From Candidatus Dadabacteria bacterium (lineage in GTDB: Bacteria > Desulfobacterota_D > UBA1144 > Nemesobacterales > CSP1-2), in contig JAKEHC010000099.1 in the NCBI GenBank assembly GCA_022615255.1, positions 1-22,830 of the forward strand: DNA of 22,830 bases, given 5' to 3'. This document shows positions 7,957 through 15,139 of the stretch, one piece after another; position 1 is the stretch's first letter; each line of letters opens with the position of its first letter. The notes under the pieces were generated by a model. The model was given only the letters and a program-made list of their open reading frames with translations. It was not told where the DNA came from and did not search any database. The translations under genes and the position numbers were made by a program.

Positions 7957-7971
7957 GCAACGAGGATGCCA
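7957..7971 (-). promoter_or_regulatory. Sigma-54 promoter of the CBS-domain gene
   Basis: The minus strand reads TGGCATCCTCGTTGC: -24 element TGGCAT and -12 element TTGC with exactly ten bases between the invariant GG (7970-7969) and GC (7958-7957). Transcription would start about 12 bases downstream, leaving a leader of roughly 80 bases before the ATG at 7864. Confidence 0.85.
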
Positions 7972-8013
7972 GCAAAATTTTCTATCACTTTTAGCAAGCA
8001 ACGTTAAAAGATG

Positions 8014-8037
8014 TGTCAGATGTCAGAAAATCTTACA
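8014..8037. promoter_or_regulatory. TGTCAGA enhancer element upstream of the CBS-domain gene
   Basis: Two tandem TGTCAGA half-sites (8014-8020 and 8021-8027), then AAA, then the inverted half-site TCTTACA (8031-8037). The second and third form a near-perfect palindrome. It lies 43 bases upstream of the -24 GG of the minus-strand sigma-54 promoter, the usual place for an activator of the NtrC family. The rest of the 340-base gap (7865-8204) shows nothing else I can interpret. Confidence 0.78.
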
Positions 8038-8204
8038 GAAGCATTCCTCTAATTCTTTGACGTTTTCCAGATTTTAGGCTTAAATTATTGAACTAGTAAG
8101 GATTAACTCGATTAGATAGGGAAAGAAGTTTACATCCAAGGAGTTTGGAAACCAGCAATATTAGAAGTGATCTTCAGTTGACAACTCATTTCACATATTG
8201 TCAT

Positions 8205-9554
8205 CTACTCTAGCCCAAACTGTTTTAACTTTCTGTAAAGGGTATCCCTTGAGATACCAAGAACCTCGGCGGCTTTTGATTTATTACCTTGAGATTCACG
8301 TAGTGCCTGCTCTAGCGCAAACCTCTCAAGCTTCTCTAATGATAGAAGTGTATGCTCTGAAGTTCTTGTTTTCTGCCATATTAGATGCGACCTCAAATCC
8401 CTCTCTGTTATTGTCTCTTTTTCAGGAGGGGATATAGCTATTATTCCTTCTATTAAGTTCTCCAACTCCCTTATATTTCCAGGGAAATGATATTGAAAAA
8501 GCGATGTGATTACACCCTCTGATACACCTTTTATATTCCTTGAATACTTCTCGTTAAACTTCCTTATAAAATGTTCAGTAAGTAGAGGAATATCCTCTCT
8601 TCTCTCTCTTAACGGTGGGAGTTCTATTACCACAACAGCTAATCTGAAGAATAGATCCTCCCTAAGATAGGTATTTTTTAGCTGCTCTCTAGAACGATTA
8701 CTTGCGGCTATTATTCTTATGTCGACTAGTATCTCGCTTGTACATCCTATTGGTCTTATCTTATGCTCCTCAAGAACTCTAAGTAGCTTTACCTGCAGGT
8801 CTCTCGGCATCTCCCCTATCTCGTCAAGAAAGATCGTCCCTTTATTTGCCGCCATAAAAAGCCCGTCATGGTCCTTCATCGCACCCGTAAACGACCCCTT
8901 CTTATACCCAAATAACTCCGATTCCATAAGCTCCTTAGGTAACGCAGCACAGTTCACCGCAACAAAGGGCTGGATGTTTCTCTCACTCTTTAAATGAATA
9001 GCCTTTGCTAATAGCTCTTTTCCTGTTCCAGTCTCACCTACAATAAACACAGAAGCATCAGTGCGGGCCGCGGCTATCGCTTTCTCAAATATGCTGCCCA
9101 TTATACGAGAACCGCTTATGATCTTCTCAATACCATACCTCTCGGAAAGAAAACCCTTAAGCTCAGTGATTTGATTTTCAAGCTCATGTGTCTTTCTTAT
9201 TACCTCTAATTTCTTTAATAACAAATCCTTATCAAAAGGCTTGGTTATAAAATCCATAGCTCCACGCTTTATAGCCTCTACAGCATTTGGTACCGTACCA
9301 TGGCCTGTAAAAATAATTGCATTTGTCTCTGGATGATTTTCTTTAACTCTATCTAAAAGTGTAAAACCATCCATCATCGGCATGACAAGGTCTAATATAG
9401 CGGCGCAGATTTGGGGGAAGGACGACATCCTATCAATTGCCTCTTTACCGGAAAAGGCCGTGATTACATCATACCCTTTTCTTTGAAGAAGCTCTTTCAC
9501 GGCGTCTACCAATTCTTGATCATCATCAACAACGAGCACGTTACACCTATGCAA
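8205..9554 (-). CDS. NtrC-family sigma-54-dependent response regulator
   Basis: A 449-residue cytoplasmic transcription activator. The receiver domain (about 1-120) has the acidic pocket at Asp10-Asp12, the phospho-acceptor Asp55 (ILDLVMP), Thr83 and Lys105. The AAA+ domain (about 145-375) has Walker A GETGTGKE (173-180), the sigma-54 contact loop GSFTGA (220-225, a Ser variant of GAFTGA), Walker B IFLDEI (240-245) and the FPGNIREL segment. The C-terminus (about 405-449) is a Fis-type helix-turn-helix (NKSKAAEVLGISRDTLYRKLK). The start is TTG at 9554, with AAGGAGG (9564-9570) inside the end of the kinase gene and nine bases of spacing; the genes overlap by eight bases, implying translational coupling. 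It is the only sigma-54 activator in the window, flanked by genes with sigma-54 promoters and TGTCAGA elements, so it is their likely regulator. Confidence 0.95.
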   Translation of the reverse strand: MHRCNVLVVDDDQELVDAVKELLQRKGYDVITAFSGKEAIDRMSSFPQICAAILDLVMPMMDGFTLLDRVKENHPETNAIIFTGHGTVPNAVEAIKRGAMDFITKPFDKDLLLKKLEVIRKTHELENQITELKGFLSERYGIEKIISGSRIMGSIFEKAIAAARTDASVFIVGETGTGKELLAKAIHLKSERNIQPFVAVNCAALPKELMESELFGYKKGSFTGAMKDHDGLFMAANKGTIFLDEIGEMPRDLQVKLLRVLEEHKIRPIGCTSEILVDIRIIAASNRSREQLKNTYLREDLFFRLAVVVIELPPLRERREDIPLLTEHFIRKFNEKYSRNIKGVSEGVITSLFQYHFPGNIRELENLIEGIIAISPPEKETITERDLRSHLIWQKTRTSEHTLLSLEKLERFALEQALRESQGNKSKAAEVLGISRDTLYRKLKQFGLE

Positions 9555-11415
9555 GCGCCCTTTCCTCCTTGTAGATCGGTAGTCTTATCAAAATACTCGT
9601 CCCATCGCCTTCTCTACTTTCTATACTGATATTCCCCCCATGGTCTTGAATAACCCTCTTAGCTACAGAAAGACCCAATCCAGTCCCCTTTCCGGCAGGT
9701 TTGGTCGTAAAGAACGGCTCAAAAACGAGTGGTAGGACCTCCCTCGGAACCCCTATACCAGTGTCAGATATTTTTATCTCTAACTTTTCATCGCTATTCG
9801 CCTTAGATGCAATTATTGAAAGCCTTCCCCCTGCCGACATCGCATCCACCGCATTCATCATTATGTCTGAAAAAACAAGCTGAAGAAGATTTCCCTCAGC
9901 CCATATCTTTAAATCCTTATCCAAAGCTAATTCAATCTCAATCCCGTATTTATTCATAAGGGGCTTTATTATGTCTATAGCCTCCGTAAGAAGAGTGGAT
10001 AGGTCCTCGGCACCCCTTATATTCTCAGGGTTACTCGCAAACTTAAGAAGCCTCTGCATCACTCTCTGACCATAGAAAATCTGCTTTTCAATTGAGTCAA
10101 GTTTTTCCATACAGTTTGCATACTCCGTAGCTTCAGACAGGTCCTCTTTAAGCATTTGAACCCTGAGAAGCATGGATGCAAGAGGGGTCCCCATATGGTG
10201 GGCAATGCCTTCCGCCATCTTCCCCACTATCTGAGCCTTTTCAAGCTCTATTATCTTGTTTCTTATTCTAACTCTTTCTCCTATATCCCTGATTGTTTCA
10301 ATAAACCAACCACTTCCCTCAACCATATTTATTAACCCTACACTCACAGGAACCCTTTCACCGTTTTCCAACAACTTTTCAGTCTCGTAATCTAACAACC
10401 TGCTCCCCTCTTTTACAATCTTAAGCCTGCTGGAAAAATCAGCTCTATTTTCAGGGGGTATAACGTCCCACATGGTTTTAAGCTCTCTTTTGTTTTTGCT
10501 GCAAAATAACCTTTTTGCTTCTTTATTCATGGCAATTACCATGCCATCTTCATCATAAACCATAACTGCATCAGTGGTGTTATCCATGATTGCTTGAAGC
10601 CTTTCCTCGCTTTCACGAAGCCTCTCCTCAGCCCACCTGCGTTCTGTTATATCCTCCCCTGAACTGAGCGTTCCGGTGATGTTGCCCACTTCATCGGTTA
10701 TAGTTTTATTGTGCCATGCAATAAGCCTAATCTGACTGGATTTTGTTAAAACAGGGTTCTCATAGTATTTATATGGCTCGCATCTACCCTCTATCAACTC
10801 TTTAAACACAACCCTCGTTTGTTCTCTCACTGTGCCTGGTAAAAAATGCTCAAACCAGTTCTTACCAATAATCTCTCCTTCCTCGTATCCAAGAAGCCTA
10901 CAACCCTTGTGATTTATTAGTGTCACCTCTTCTTTATCGTTTACAGCAATAATTATCACCTCAGCAACGTCAAGATATTGCTGCGCTTTGTCTTTTTCCT
11001 TTCGCAATTGCAATTCTGCCCGTTTACGCTCTGTAATATCCACAATCGCAGCCAAGACCAAGACTCCTCCCTCTATCTTCATAGGGTTGAGTCCAATCTC
11101 GACGGGAAGCTCGGTTCCATCCTTACGCAAAGCAAAGAGGTCTCGACCCACTCCCATCGGCCTAGCTTGGGGCTTGGCGTAGAAATCCATACGATATTCA
11201 GAGTGTTTGCTACGAAAACGCTCAGGAACTAGAATCTCGACTGATTGTCCTATTAGCTCATTCTTAGTGTAACCGAATATTTTTTCAGTCTGAGAATTGA
11301 GAAAAACAATTTTACCTTCATGACTTATAATCACTATTGCGCTAGGAACTGACTCTATAACTAGCTGTAACTTCCAGTCTTCCAGGCTTCTATTTATTTG
11401 AGATTCAAGTTCCAT
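9547..11415 (-). CDS. Soluble histidine kinase with three PAS domains
   Basis: A 622-residue sensor kinase with no membrane segment. PAS domains cover about residues 15-130, 145-260 and 272-385, each of the first two ending in a DITER-type signature followed by a helical linker. The dimerisation/phosphotransfer domain has GIAHHMGTPL (403-412), with His406 in the phospho-acceptor position; the usual GIAHEINNP has become AHHMGTP. The catalytic domain keeps the N box (Asn521, DIMMNAVDAM), G1 (DTGIGVP, 551-557), F box (FEPFFTTK) and G2 (GTGLGLSV, 577-584). PAS1 contains FRSKHSEY and RPMGVGRD, with His71 and Arg91 twenty residues apart, as are the heme ligand His200 and distal Arg220 of Bradyrhizobium FixL; heme binding is therefore possible but unproven. 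It overlaps its response regulator gene by eight bases. ATG at 11415 lacks a strong Shine-Dalgarno sequence. Confidence 0.95.
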   Translation of the reverse strand: MELESQINRSLEDWKLQLVIESVPSAIVIISHEGKIVFLNSQTEKIFGYTKNELIGQSVEILVPERFRSKHSEYRMDFYAKPQARPMGVGRDLFALRKDGTELPVEIGLNPMKIEGGVLVLAAIVDITERKRAELQLRKEKDKAQQYLDVAEVIIIAVNDKEEVTLINHKGCRLLGYEEGEIIGKNWFEHFLPGTVREQTRVVFKELIEGRCEPYKYYENPVLTKSSQIRLIAWHNKTITDEVGNITGTLSSGEDITERRWAEERLRESEERLQAIMDNTTDAVMVYDEDGMVIAMNKEAKRLFCSKNKRELKTMWDVIPPENRADFSSRLKIVKEGSRLLDYETEKLLENGERVPVSVGLINMVEGSGWFIETIRDIGERVRIRNKIIELEKAQIVGKMAEGIAHHMGTPLASMLLRVQMLKEDLSEATEYANCMEKLDSIEKQIFYGQRVMQRLLKFASNPENIRGAEDLSTLLTEAIDIIKPLMNKYGIEIELALDKDLKIWAEGNLLQLVFSDIMMNAVDAMSAGGRLSIIASKANSDEKLEIKISDTGIGVPREVLPLVFEPFFTTKPAGKGTGLGLSVAKRVIQDHGGNISIESREGDGTSILIRLPIYKEERALA

Positions 11416-11625
11416 TTAAGATGCTTTAAAGATTTTCCTAGAGCTTATTTAACCGTTTACATTTGCGAACAATAAGCCTATCATACTTTCAGATTAGTTA
11501 TCCACCAAACTAACCGCACCTGACAAATACAAAATGGAGTTATAAACGATCGGCCCTTCTTTAAGCCTTTTATGAGTTTAGCATTTGGATACCAAGCCTA
11601 CAAGGTAAGTTTGGATAACAATTGG

Positions 11626-12240
11626 TTATTCCACACCATAAATTAGGTTATAGAATTCAAATCTTCTTGCCCAATCCTTAAGATTATAAGACGCAATAAT
11701 GAGGTCTTTTTTTGTCTCGGCCTCCTCATCTTTTATATAACAAGTAAGCACTGCTTCGGGTTTAAAACCGAAGTGGCTTAAGATTCTTATAAAACTCTTA
11801 TTATCATGCGTGAATCGCACTACTACCTTCTCGAAGTTATAATTGAGACCCTCAGCCAAGAGGAGCTTAAACATTTGAAGACCGAGCCCTTTTGCTCTAT
11901 GTTCAGGGAGTACAATTAACTTAATCTCTGTAGAGAATCTCCAATAAAGACCCTCTTTATGAAGCGTACCCTTCCCTATAATCTCCCTGCCCTTCAAGGC
12001 GACTAATTGAAAGACCTTGCTATACTTAGTGCTTGTGAACCAGCTTTCAATAGTTTCTAGTCTTCCTACGTCATCTTTAAAAATTATAAGGTCAGACCTT
12101 GGTATTTTGTTAAAGAAATTAAATAAACCCTCTGAGTCATCCTCCTCAAAAGGTCTAAGTATTATTTTTGTTTTATCCTTAAGAATTAATTCCTTTGGGT
12201 ATATAATCATCTCTGTCATTATAGAAAATGCAAAATTCAT
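11626..12240 (-). CDS. GNAT-family N-acetyltransferase
   Basis: A 204-residue acetyltransferase of the Gcn5-related fold. The acetyl-CoA pyrophosphate-binding motif is visible as HRAKGLGLQMF (114-124), fitting R/Q-x-x-G-x-G/A, after the beta strand EIKLIVLPE (105-113); the later VVVRFTHDNKSFIRILSHFGFK (139-160) is the usual second half with an Asn and the FGF turn. The substrate, amine or protein lysine, cannot be told. ATG at 12240 has a modest AGGA four bases upstream; a second ATG at residue 8 has none. It is divergent from the tandem universal stress protein across 210 bases that contain a TGTCAGA enhancer, and lies upstream of the kinase gene with a 210-base gap. A TGGCAC box on its side of the gap lacks correct spacing to a GC, so its control is open. 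Confidence 0.88.
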   Translation of the reverse strand: MNFAFSIMTEMIIYPKELILKDKTKIILRPFEEDDSEGLFNFFNKIPRSDLIIFKDDVGRLETIESWFTSTKYSKVFQLVALKGREIIGKGTLHKEGLYWRFSTEIKLIVLPEHRAKGLGLQMFKLLLAEGLNYNFEKVVVRFTHDNKSFIRILSHFGFKPEAVLTCYIKDEEAETKKDLIIASYNLKDWARRFEFYNLIYGVE

Positions 12241-12295
12241 GCCATCCTAAATTCCTTGATTTTCAAGGTTGCGTGCTTAAAGCAGTGCCAGCTTT

Positions 12296-12319
12296 TGTCA
12301 GATGTCAGAGATTCTGACA
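12296..12319. promoter_or_regulatory. TGTCAGA enhancer element upstream of the tandem USP gene
   Basis: The best copy of the element: TGTCAGA (12296-12302) directly repeated at 12303-12309, then GAT, then TCTGACA (12313-12319). The second and third half-sites form a perfect 7-3-7 palindrome. It lies 55 bases upstream of the -24 GG of the plus-strand sigma-54 promoter and is also within 80 bases of the divergent acetyltransferase start. Confidence 0.82.
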
Positions 12320-12373
12320 AAATCTAATTAATTAAGTGCTCTAAATACGTTGACATTCCATAGAAAATTTTTA

Positions 12374-12388
12374 TGGTATGGAATTTGC
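12374..12388 (+). promoter_or_regulatory. Sigma-54 promoter of the tandem USP gene
   Basis: TGGTATGGAATTTGC: GG at 12375-12376 and GC at 12387-12388 with ten bases between, and TTGC at the -12 position. The predicted start is near 12400, about 50 bases before the ATG at 12451. An AT-rich stretch between the enhancer and this promoter would suit DNA bending. Confidence 0.85.
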
Positions 12389-12450
12389 GAATATAATTTA
12401 ATCATGTTGTTATATCCTATGCTTTCTAAGGAGTGAAAAAGGAGGCTTAA

Positions 12451-13338
12451 ATGGAAATTAACAAAATTCTCTGGGCATCCGACGGTTCAAAGGAATCTGA
12501 AATGGCTCTAAAATATGTTGAGTTATTTGCCGCTAAGTACGGCTCCGAGATCATAGGGTTGAGCGTTATCCAACCTATGGATTTAGAAAGATTGAAGGTG
12601 CCGTCTGAGGTAAGAAGGGAGTTGTTCTCAATTCAGGCATCTTTAGAGAAAAAGGAATATAACAGAATAAGTAAGGCACTAAGGCAACTCGAACTAAAGG
12701 ACATAAAGTCAGACGTATGTATTGAGACCGGGATACCGCATGAAGAGATACTGAGGGTAGCTAAGGAAGAAAAGGTAGACTTGATAGTGATGGGTAAGCG
12801 AGGGCTCGGGCTTAAAGATAGAATTCTTCTTGGGAGCAATACGAATAAGGTTCTAAGGATGGCTGAAGCACCTGTTTTAGCCGTAAGACATAAAAAGGAA
12901 TATAAATCTGGCATTAAGAAAATACTCGTTACTTCCGATTTATCAGAGCTTACCTCAGTTTCTCTAAACTTTGCCATAGATTTAGCCAATAGGTTAGATT
13001 CAAAGATACACCTTCTTCATGTGTTAGAGTTCCACCACAGTTATGAGGTTTCTACAAGCAAAATAATGGAAGAATTGCGAGTTATGGCTAAAAAGGAATT
13101 AAGGTCTTTCGTAGATAAGATCCCGAAAGAAAAGATAAAAGGCATTGATATACAGGAAACAGTGACACTGTATTTGAGAGCTTGGTTCGGAATAGTGAGT
13201 TTCGCGGAGGAAAATGGGATTGATCTTATAATAACGACAACACATATGAGAAAGGGACTTGCTCGGTTCATATTAGGAAGCACGGCTGAAAAGGTAATAA
13301 GTGAGTCTTCATGCCCTGTATTAACTCTCAAACCATGA
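12451..13338 (+). CDS. Tandem-domain universal stress protein
   Basis: A 295-residue cytoplasmic protein made of two UspA domains, about residues 1-148 and 154-295. Domain 1 keeps the ATP-binding pattern G-2x-G-9x-G-S (Gly115, Gly118, Gly128-Ser129 in MGKRGLGLKDRILLGSN). In domain 2 the matching segment is TTTHMRKGLARFILGST (262-278): the first two glycines are replaced by Thr and Met, so nucleotide binding there is doubtful and the domain may be structural. Proteins of this type help cells survive starvation, oxygen limitation or other stress; the exact activity is not predictable. ATG at 12451 has GGAGG (12441-12445) five bases upstream. A sigma-54 promoter and a perfect copy of the TGTCAGA enhancer precede it. 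A hairpin followed by a T-run after the stop suggests it is transcribed alone. Confidence 0.95.
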   Translation: MEINKILWASDGSKESEMALKYVELFAAKYGSEIIGLSVIQPMDLERLKVPSEVRRELFSIQASLEKKEYNRISKALRQLELKDIKSDVCIETGIPHEEILRVAKEEKVDLIVMGKRGLGLKDRILLGSNTNKVLRMAEAPVLAVRHKKEYKSGIKKILVTSDLSELTSVSLNFAIDLANRLDSKIHLLHVLEFHHSYEVSTSKIMEELRVMAKKELRSFVDKIPKEKIKGIDIQETVTLYLRAWFGIVSFAEENGIDLIITTTHMRKGLARFILGSTAEKVISESSCPVLTLKP

Positions 13339-13363
13339 GGTGAAACATACGAAAACCCTTCTC

Positions 13364-13390
13364 AGTGACCCGAACCTCACTATTTTTTTT
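13364..13390 (+). terminator. Probable Rho-independent terminator after the tandem USP gene
   Basis: A short stem AGTGA (13364-13368) / TCACT (13377-13381) with an eight-base loop is followed by eight consecutive T (13383-13390). A six-base outer pairing of TGAGGT near 13336 with ACCTCA may extend it. The stem is weak but the T-run and the position, 26 bases after the stop, fit termination before the next promoter. Confidence 0.5.
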
Positions 13391-13454
13391 GAGACTACTG
13401 CAAACAGGATCGTTTTTTTGCCTGGCTACAAATAGAATAACTCACTCCATTACC

Positions 13455-13469
13455 TGGCATAAGTATTGC
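13455..13469 (+). promoter_or_regulatory. Sigma-54 promoter of the alcohol dehydrogenase cluster
   Basis: TGGCATAAGTATTGC: GG at 13456-13457, GC at 13468-13469, ten bases apart, with consensus TGGCA and TTGC. The predicted start near 13481 leaves about 25 bases, just enough to include the GGGAGG ribosome binding site (13494-13499) before ATG 13507. Unlike the other four sigma-54 promoters here, no clear TGTCAGA element is seen within 120 bases upstream. Confidence 0.85.
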
Positions 13470-13506
13470 TTATATGTATTAAGAAGCTTTTTTGGGAGGT
13501 TCTAAC

Positions 13507-14565
13507 ATGAAGATGAGAGCAAATATCTTTAAAGGCGCTAATAAAATAGGGCTTGAAGATCGTCCTATCCCTAAGGCGGGTACAGGCGAGGCAGTTGTTA
13601 AGGTAACTTTAACCACAATATGTGGTACAGATGTACACATAATGAAGGGGGAGTATCCGGTAAGGGCTGGTCAAATAATAGGACACGAACCAGTGGGTGT
13701 GATCCATGAGCTTGGAGACGGTGTTAAAGGATATAAACGGGGGGAGCGAGTAGCAATTAATGCTATCACACCTTGCGGACAGTGTGGGTACTGCCTTTCT
13801 TCAAACTGGGCCCAATGCGGTGGGTTTTTGGGCGGCTGGAAGATGGGAAACACAATTGATGGCTGTCAGGCAGACTATGTAAAGATTCCTAACGCTAATG
13901 CAAACCTAGCTAAAATTCCAGATGAGCTTTCCGACGAAGATGTTCTTTTTACGACTGATATTTTCTCTACAGGCCTTTCAGGCGCTGAGAGTGCGGACAT
14001 AAAAGTAGGGGATATCGTTTCAGTATTTGGACAAGGACCGATTGGCTTATCTGCTACTGCCGGAGCAAAGCTTAAAGGTGCAGCTCTCATTATCACTGTT
14101 GATAGCATCCCTACAAGAATAAAAATGTCCAAGAAGATGGGAGGGGACATCGTCTTAGATTATCAAAAGGTGGATCCCGTTAATGAGATTATGAGGATAA
14201 CCAACGGAAGAGGAGTGGATGTTGCAATCGAGGCTGTCGGTCTCCAAGAGAGTTTTGAGAATTGTGTAAGATGTACCCGTGTTGGAGGAACGATATCCAG
14301 TCTTGGTGTTTATCCGGCAGAAATAAAAAAGATCGGTGTGCCTCTTCCTGAATTTGGATATGGTATAGCTGACAAGAAAATCGTTTCAACACTATGCCCC
14401 GGTGGTAAGGAAAGGATGCGAAGATTGATTTCTTTAATTAAAAACGAAAGGGTAAATTTGAAACAATTCATTACACATAGATTTTCACTAGATGAGATTG
14501 AAGAGGCATATAGGATATTCGCAAATCAGCTTGACGGGGTTATTAAGGTAGCTATAAAACCATAA
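13507..14565 (+). CDS. Zinc-dependent medium-chain alcohol dehydrogenase
   Basis: A 352-residue oxidoreductase of the medium-chain superfamily, closest in pattern to the secondary alcohol dehydrogenases of Clostridium beijerinckii and Thermoanaerobacter. Catalytic zinc ligands Cys39 (TICGTD), His60-Glu61 (GHEPVG) and Asp151 are present. Four cysteines for a structural zinc are also present (Cys90, 93, 96, 104), which those clostridial enzymes lack. The nucleotide fold has GQGPIG (175-180), and Asp199 at the end of the second strand (ITVDS), where the NADP-specific enzymes have Gly, points to NAD. The C-terminal half shares GIADKK and LCPGGKERM with that group. I chose ATG 13507 over the in-frame TTG at 13492 because GGGAGG (13494-13499) would lie inside the longer version. 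It follows a sigma-54 promoter and heads five same-strand genes with gaps of 26-92 bases. Confidence 0.93.
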   Translation: MKMRANIFKGANKIGLEDRPIPKAGTGEAVVKVTLTTICGTDVHIMKGEYPVRAGQIIGHEPVGVIHELGDGVKGYKRGERVAINAITPCGQCGYCLSSNWAQCGGFLGGWKMGNTIDGCQADYVKIPNANANLAKIPDELSDEDVLFTTDIFSTGLSGAESADIKVGDIVSVFGQGPIGLSATAGAKLKGAALIITVDSIPTRIKMSKKMGGDIVLDYQKVDPVNEIMRITNGRGVDVAIEAVGLQESFENCVRCTRVGGTISSLGVYPAEIKKIGVPLPEFGYGIADKKIVSTLCPGGKERMRRLISLIKNERVNLKQFITHRFSLDEIEEAYRIFANQLDGVIKVAIKP

Positions 14566-14657
14566 AGCATCGAGTAAGTTCTCGGCGGGTATACTCTTAG
14601 TGTTTTATGGTACCTGCAAATATAAATTATAATACACATAAAGCGAGGAGGTAAAAG

Positions 14658-15104
14658 ATGGACATAAGGAGAATACTCTTTCCTACTGATTTTTCAGTGT
14701 ATTCAGAAATGCCAAGAGAATACACGATTTATTTAGGGGATAAGCTTAAGGCAAGTATCTATATACTCCATGCTATAGAGCCGCTTGAGTATCCAGAAGT
14801 AGATGCAGAGGTTAAAAAATTCTATAAGGAACTCGAAAGGCAGATGGAGAAAAAGATAGAAGAAGAAAGAGAATTTTTTGAAAAAAAAGGCCTCCGAACT
14901 GAGACAAGTATAGTTATAGGGCCGCGCTGGCGTGTTATTAACACATTTGCAAAGGAGAAGAATATTGACCTGATAATCATGGGTTCCCACGGGCTTAAGA
15001 CAGAGACTGGTCAAATGGCTATAGGAACCACAAGCCACAAGGTAATTTTCTCATCTCCTTGCCCGGTTCTAGTAGTAAGACACGAAGAATGGACGCAAAA
15101 ATAG
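14658..15104 (+). CDS. Single-domain universal stress protein
   Basis: A 148-residue UspA-fold protein starting MDIRRILFPTDFS, the typical first strand with Asp11. The nucleotide loop is MGSHG (108-112) followed by GTTSHKV (123-129); ten residues separate the second and third glycines instead of nine, so binding is likely but not strictly canonical. Residues about 48-78 form a long charged helix (VKKFYKELERQMEKKIEEER), an insertion that may mediate dimerisation. ATG at 14658 has GAGGAGG (14645-14651) six bases upstream. It lies 92 bases after the alcohol dehydrogenase and 35 bases before the esterase gene, in what looks like one transcription unit. A TATAAT-like string around 14630 could be an internal promoter, but no -35 partner is convincing. 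Confidence 0.93.
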   Translation: MDIRRILFPTDFSVYSEMPREYTIYLGDKLKASIYILHAIEPLEYPEVDAEVKKFYKELERQMEKKIEEEREFFEKKGLRTETSIVIGPRWRVINTFAKEKNIDLIIMGSHGLKTETGQMAIGTTSHKVIFSSPCPVLVVRHEEWTQK

Positions 15105-15139
15105 ACGGATAGATTGTGAAGTAAAAAGACTTCCAGCCG

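Noticed and set aside
8014..8037. Interpretation of the TGTCAGA elements as NifA sites because nifJ is one target
   Set aside because: NifA sites are TGT-N10-ACA; the palindrome here gives TGT-N11-ACA, with the additional conserved CAGA/TCTG arms and a third half-site.
11465..11478. Minus-strand GG-N10-GC upstream of the histidine kinase
   Set aside because: Spacing is right but the flanks (AGGCTT and TCGC) depart from TGGCAC and TTGC, and no TGTCAGA element is nearby; GG-N10-GC alone is common by chance.
12271..12290. TGGCAC box on the minus strand upstream of the acetyltransferase, resembling a -24 element
   Set aside because: The nearest GC is 11 rather than 10 bases away and TTGC is absent; sigma-54 promoters are strict about this spacing, and the site abuts the enhancer rather than lying downstream of it.
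13492..13506. TTG at 13492 as the start of the alcohol dehydrogenase
   Set aside because: The extra codons contain the GGGAGG ribosome binding site for ATG 13507, and the family N-terminus matches the shorter version.
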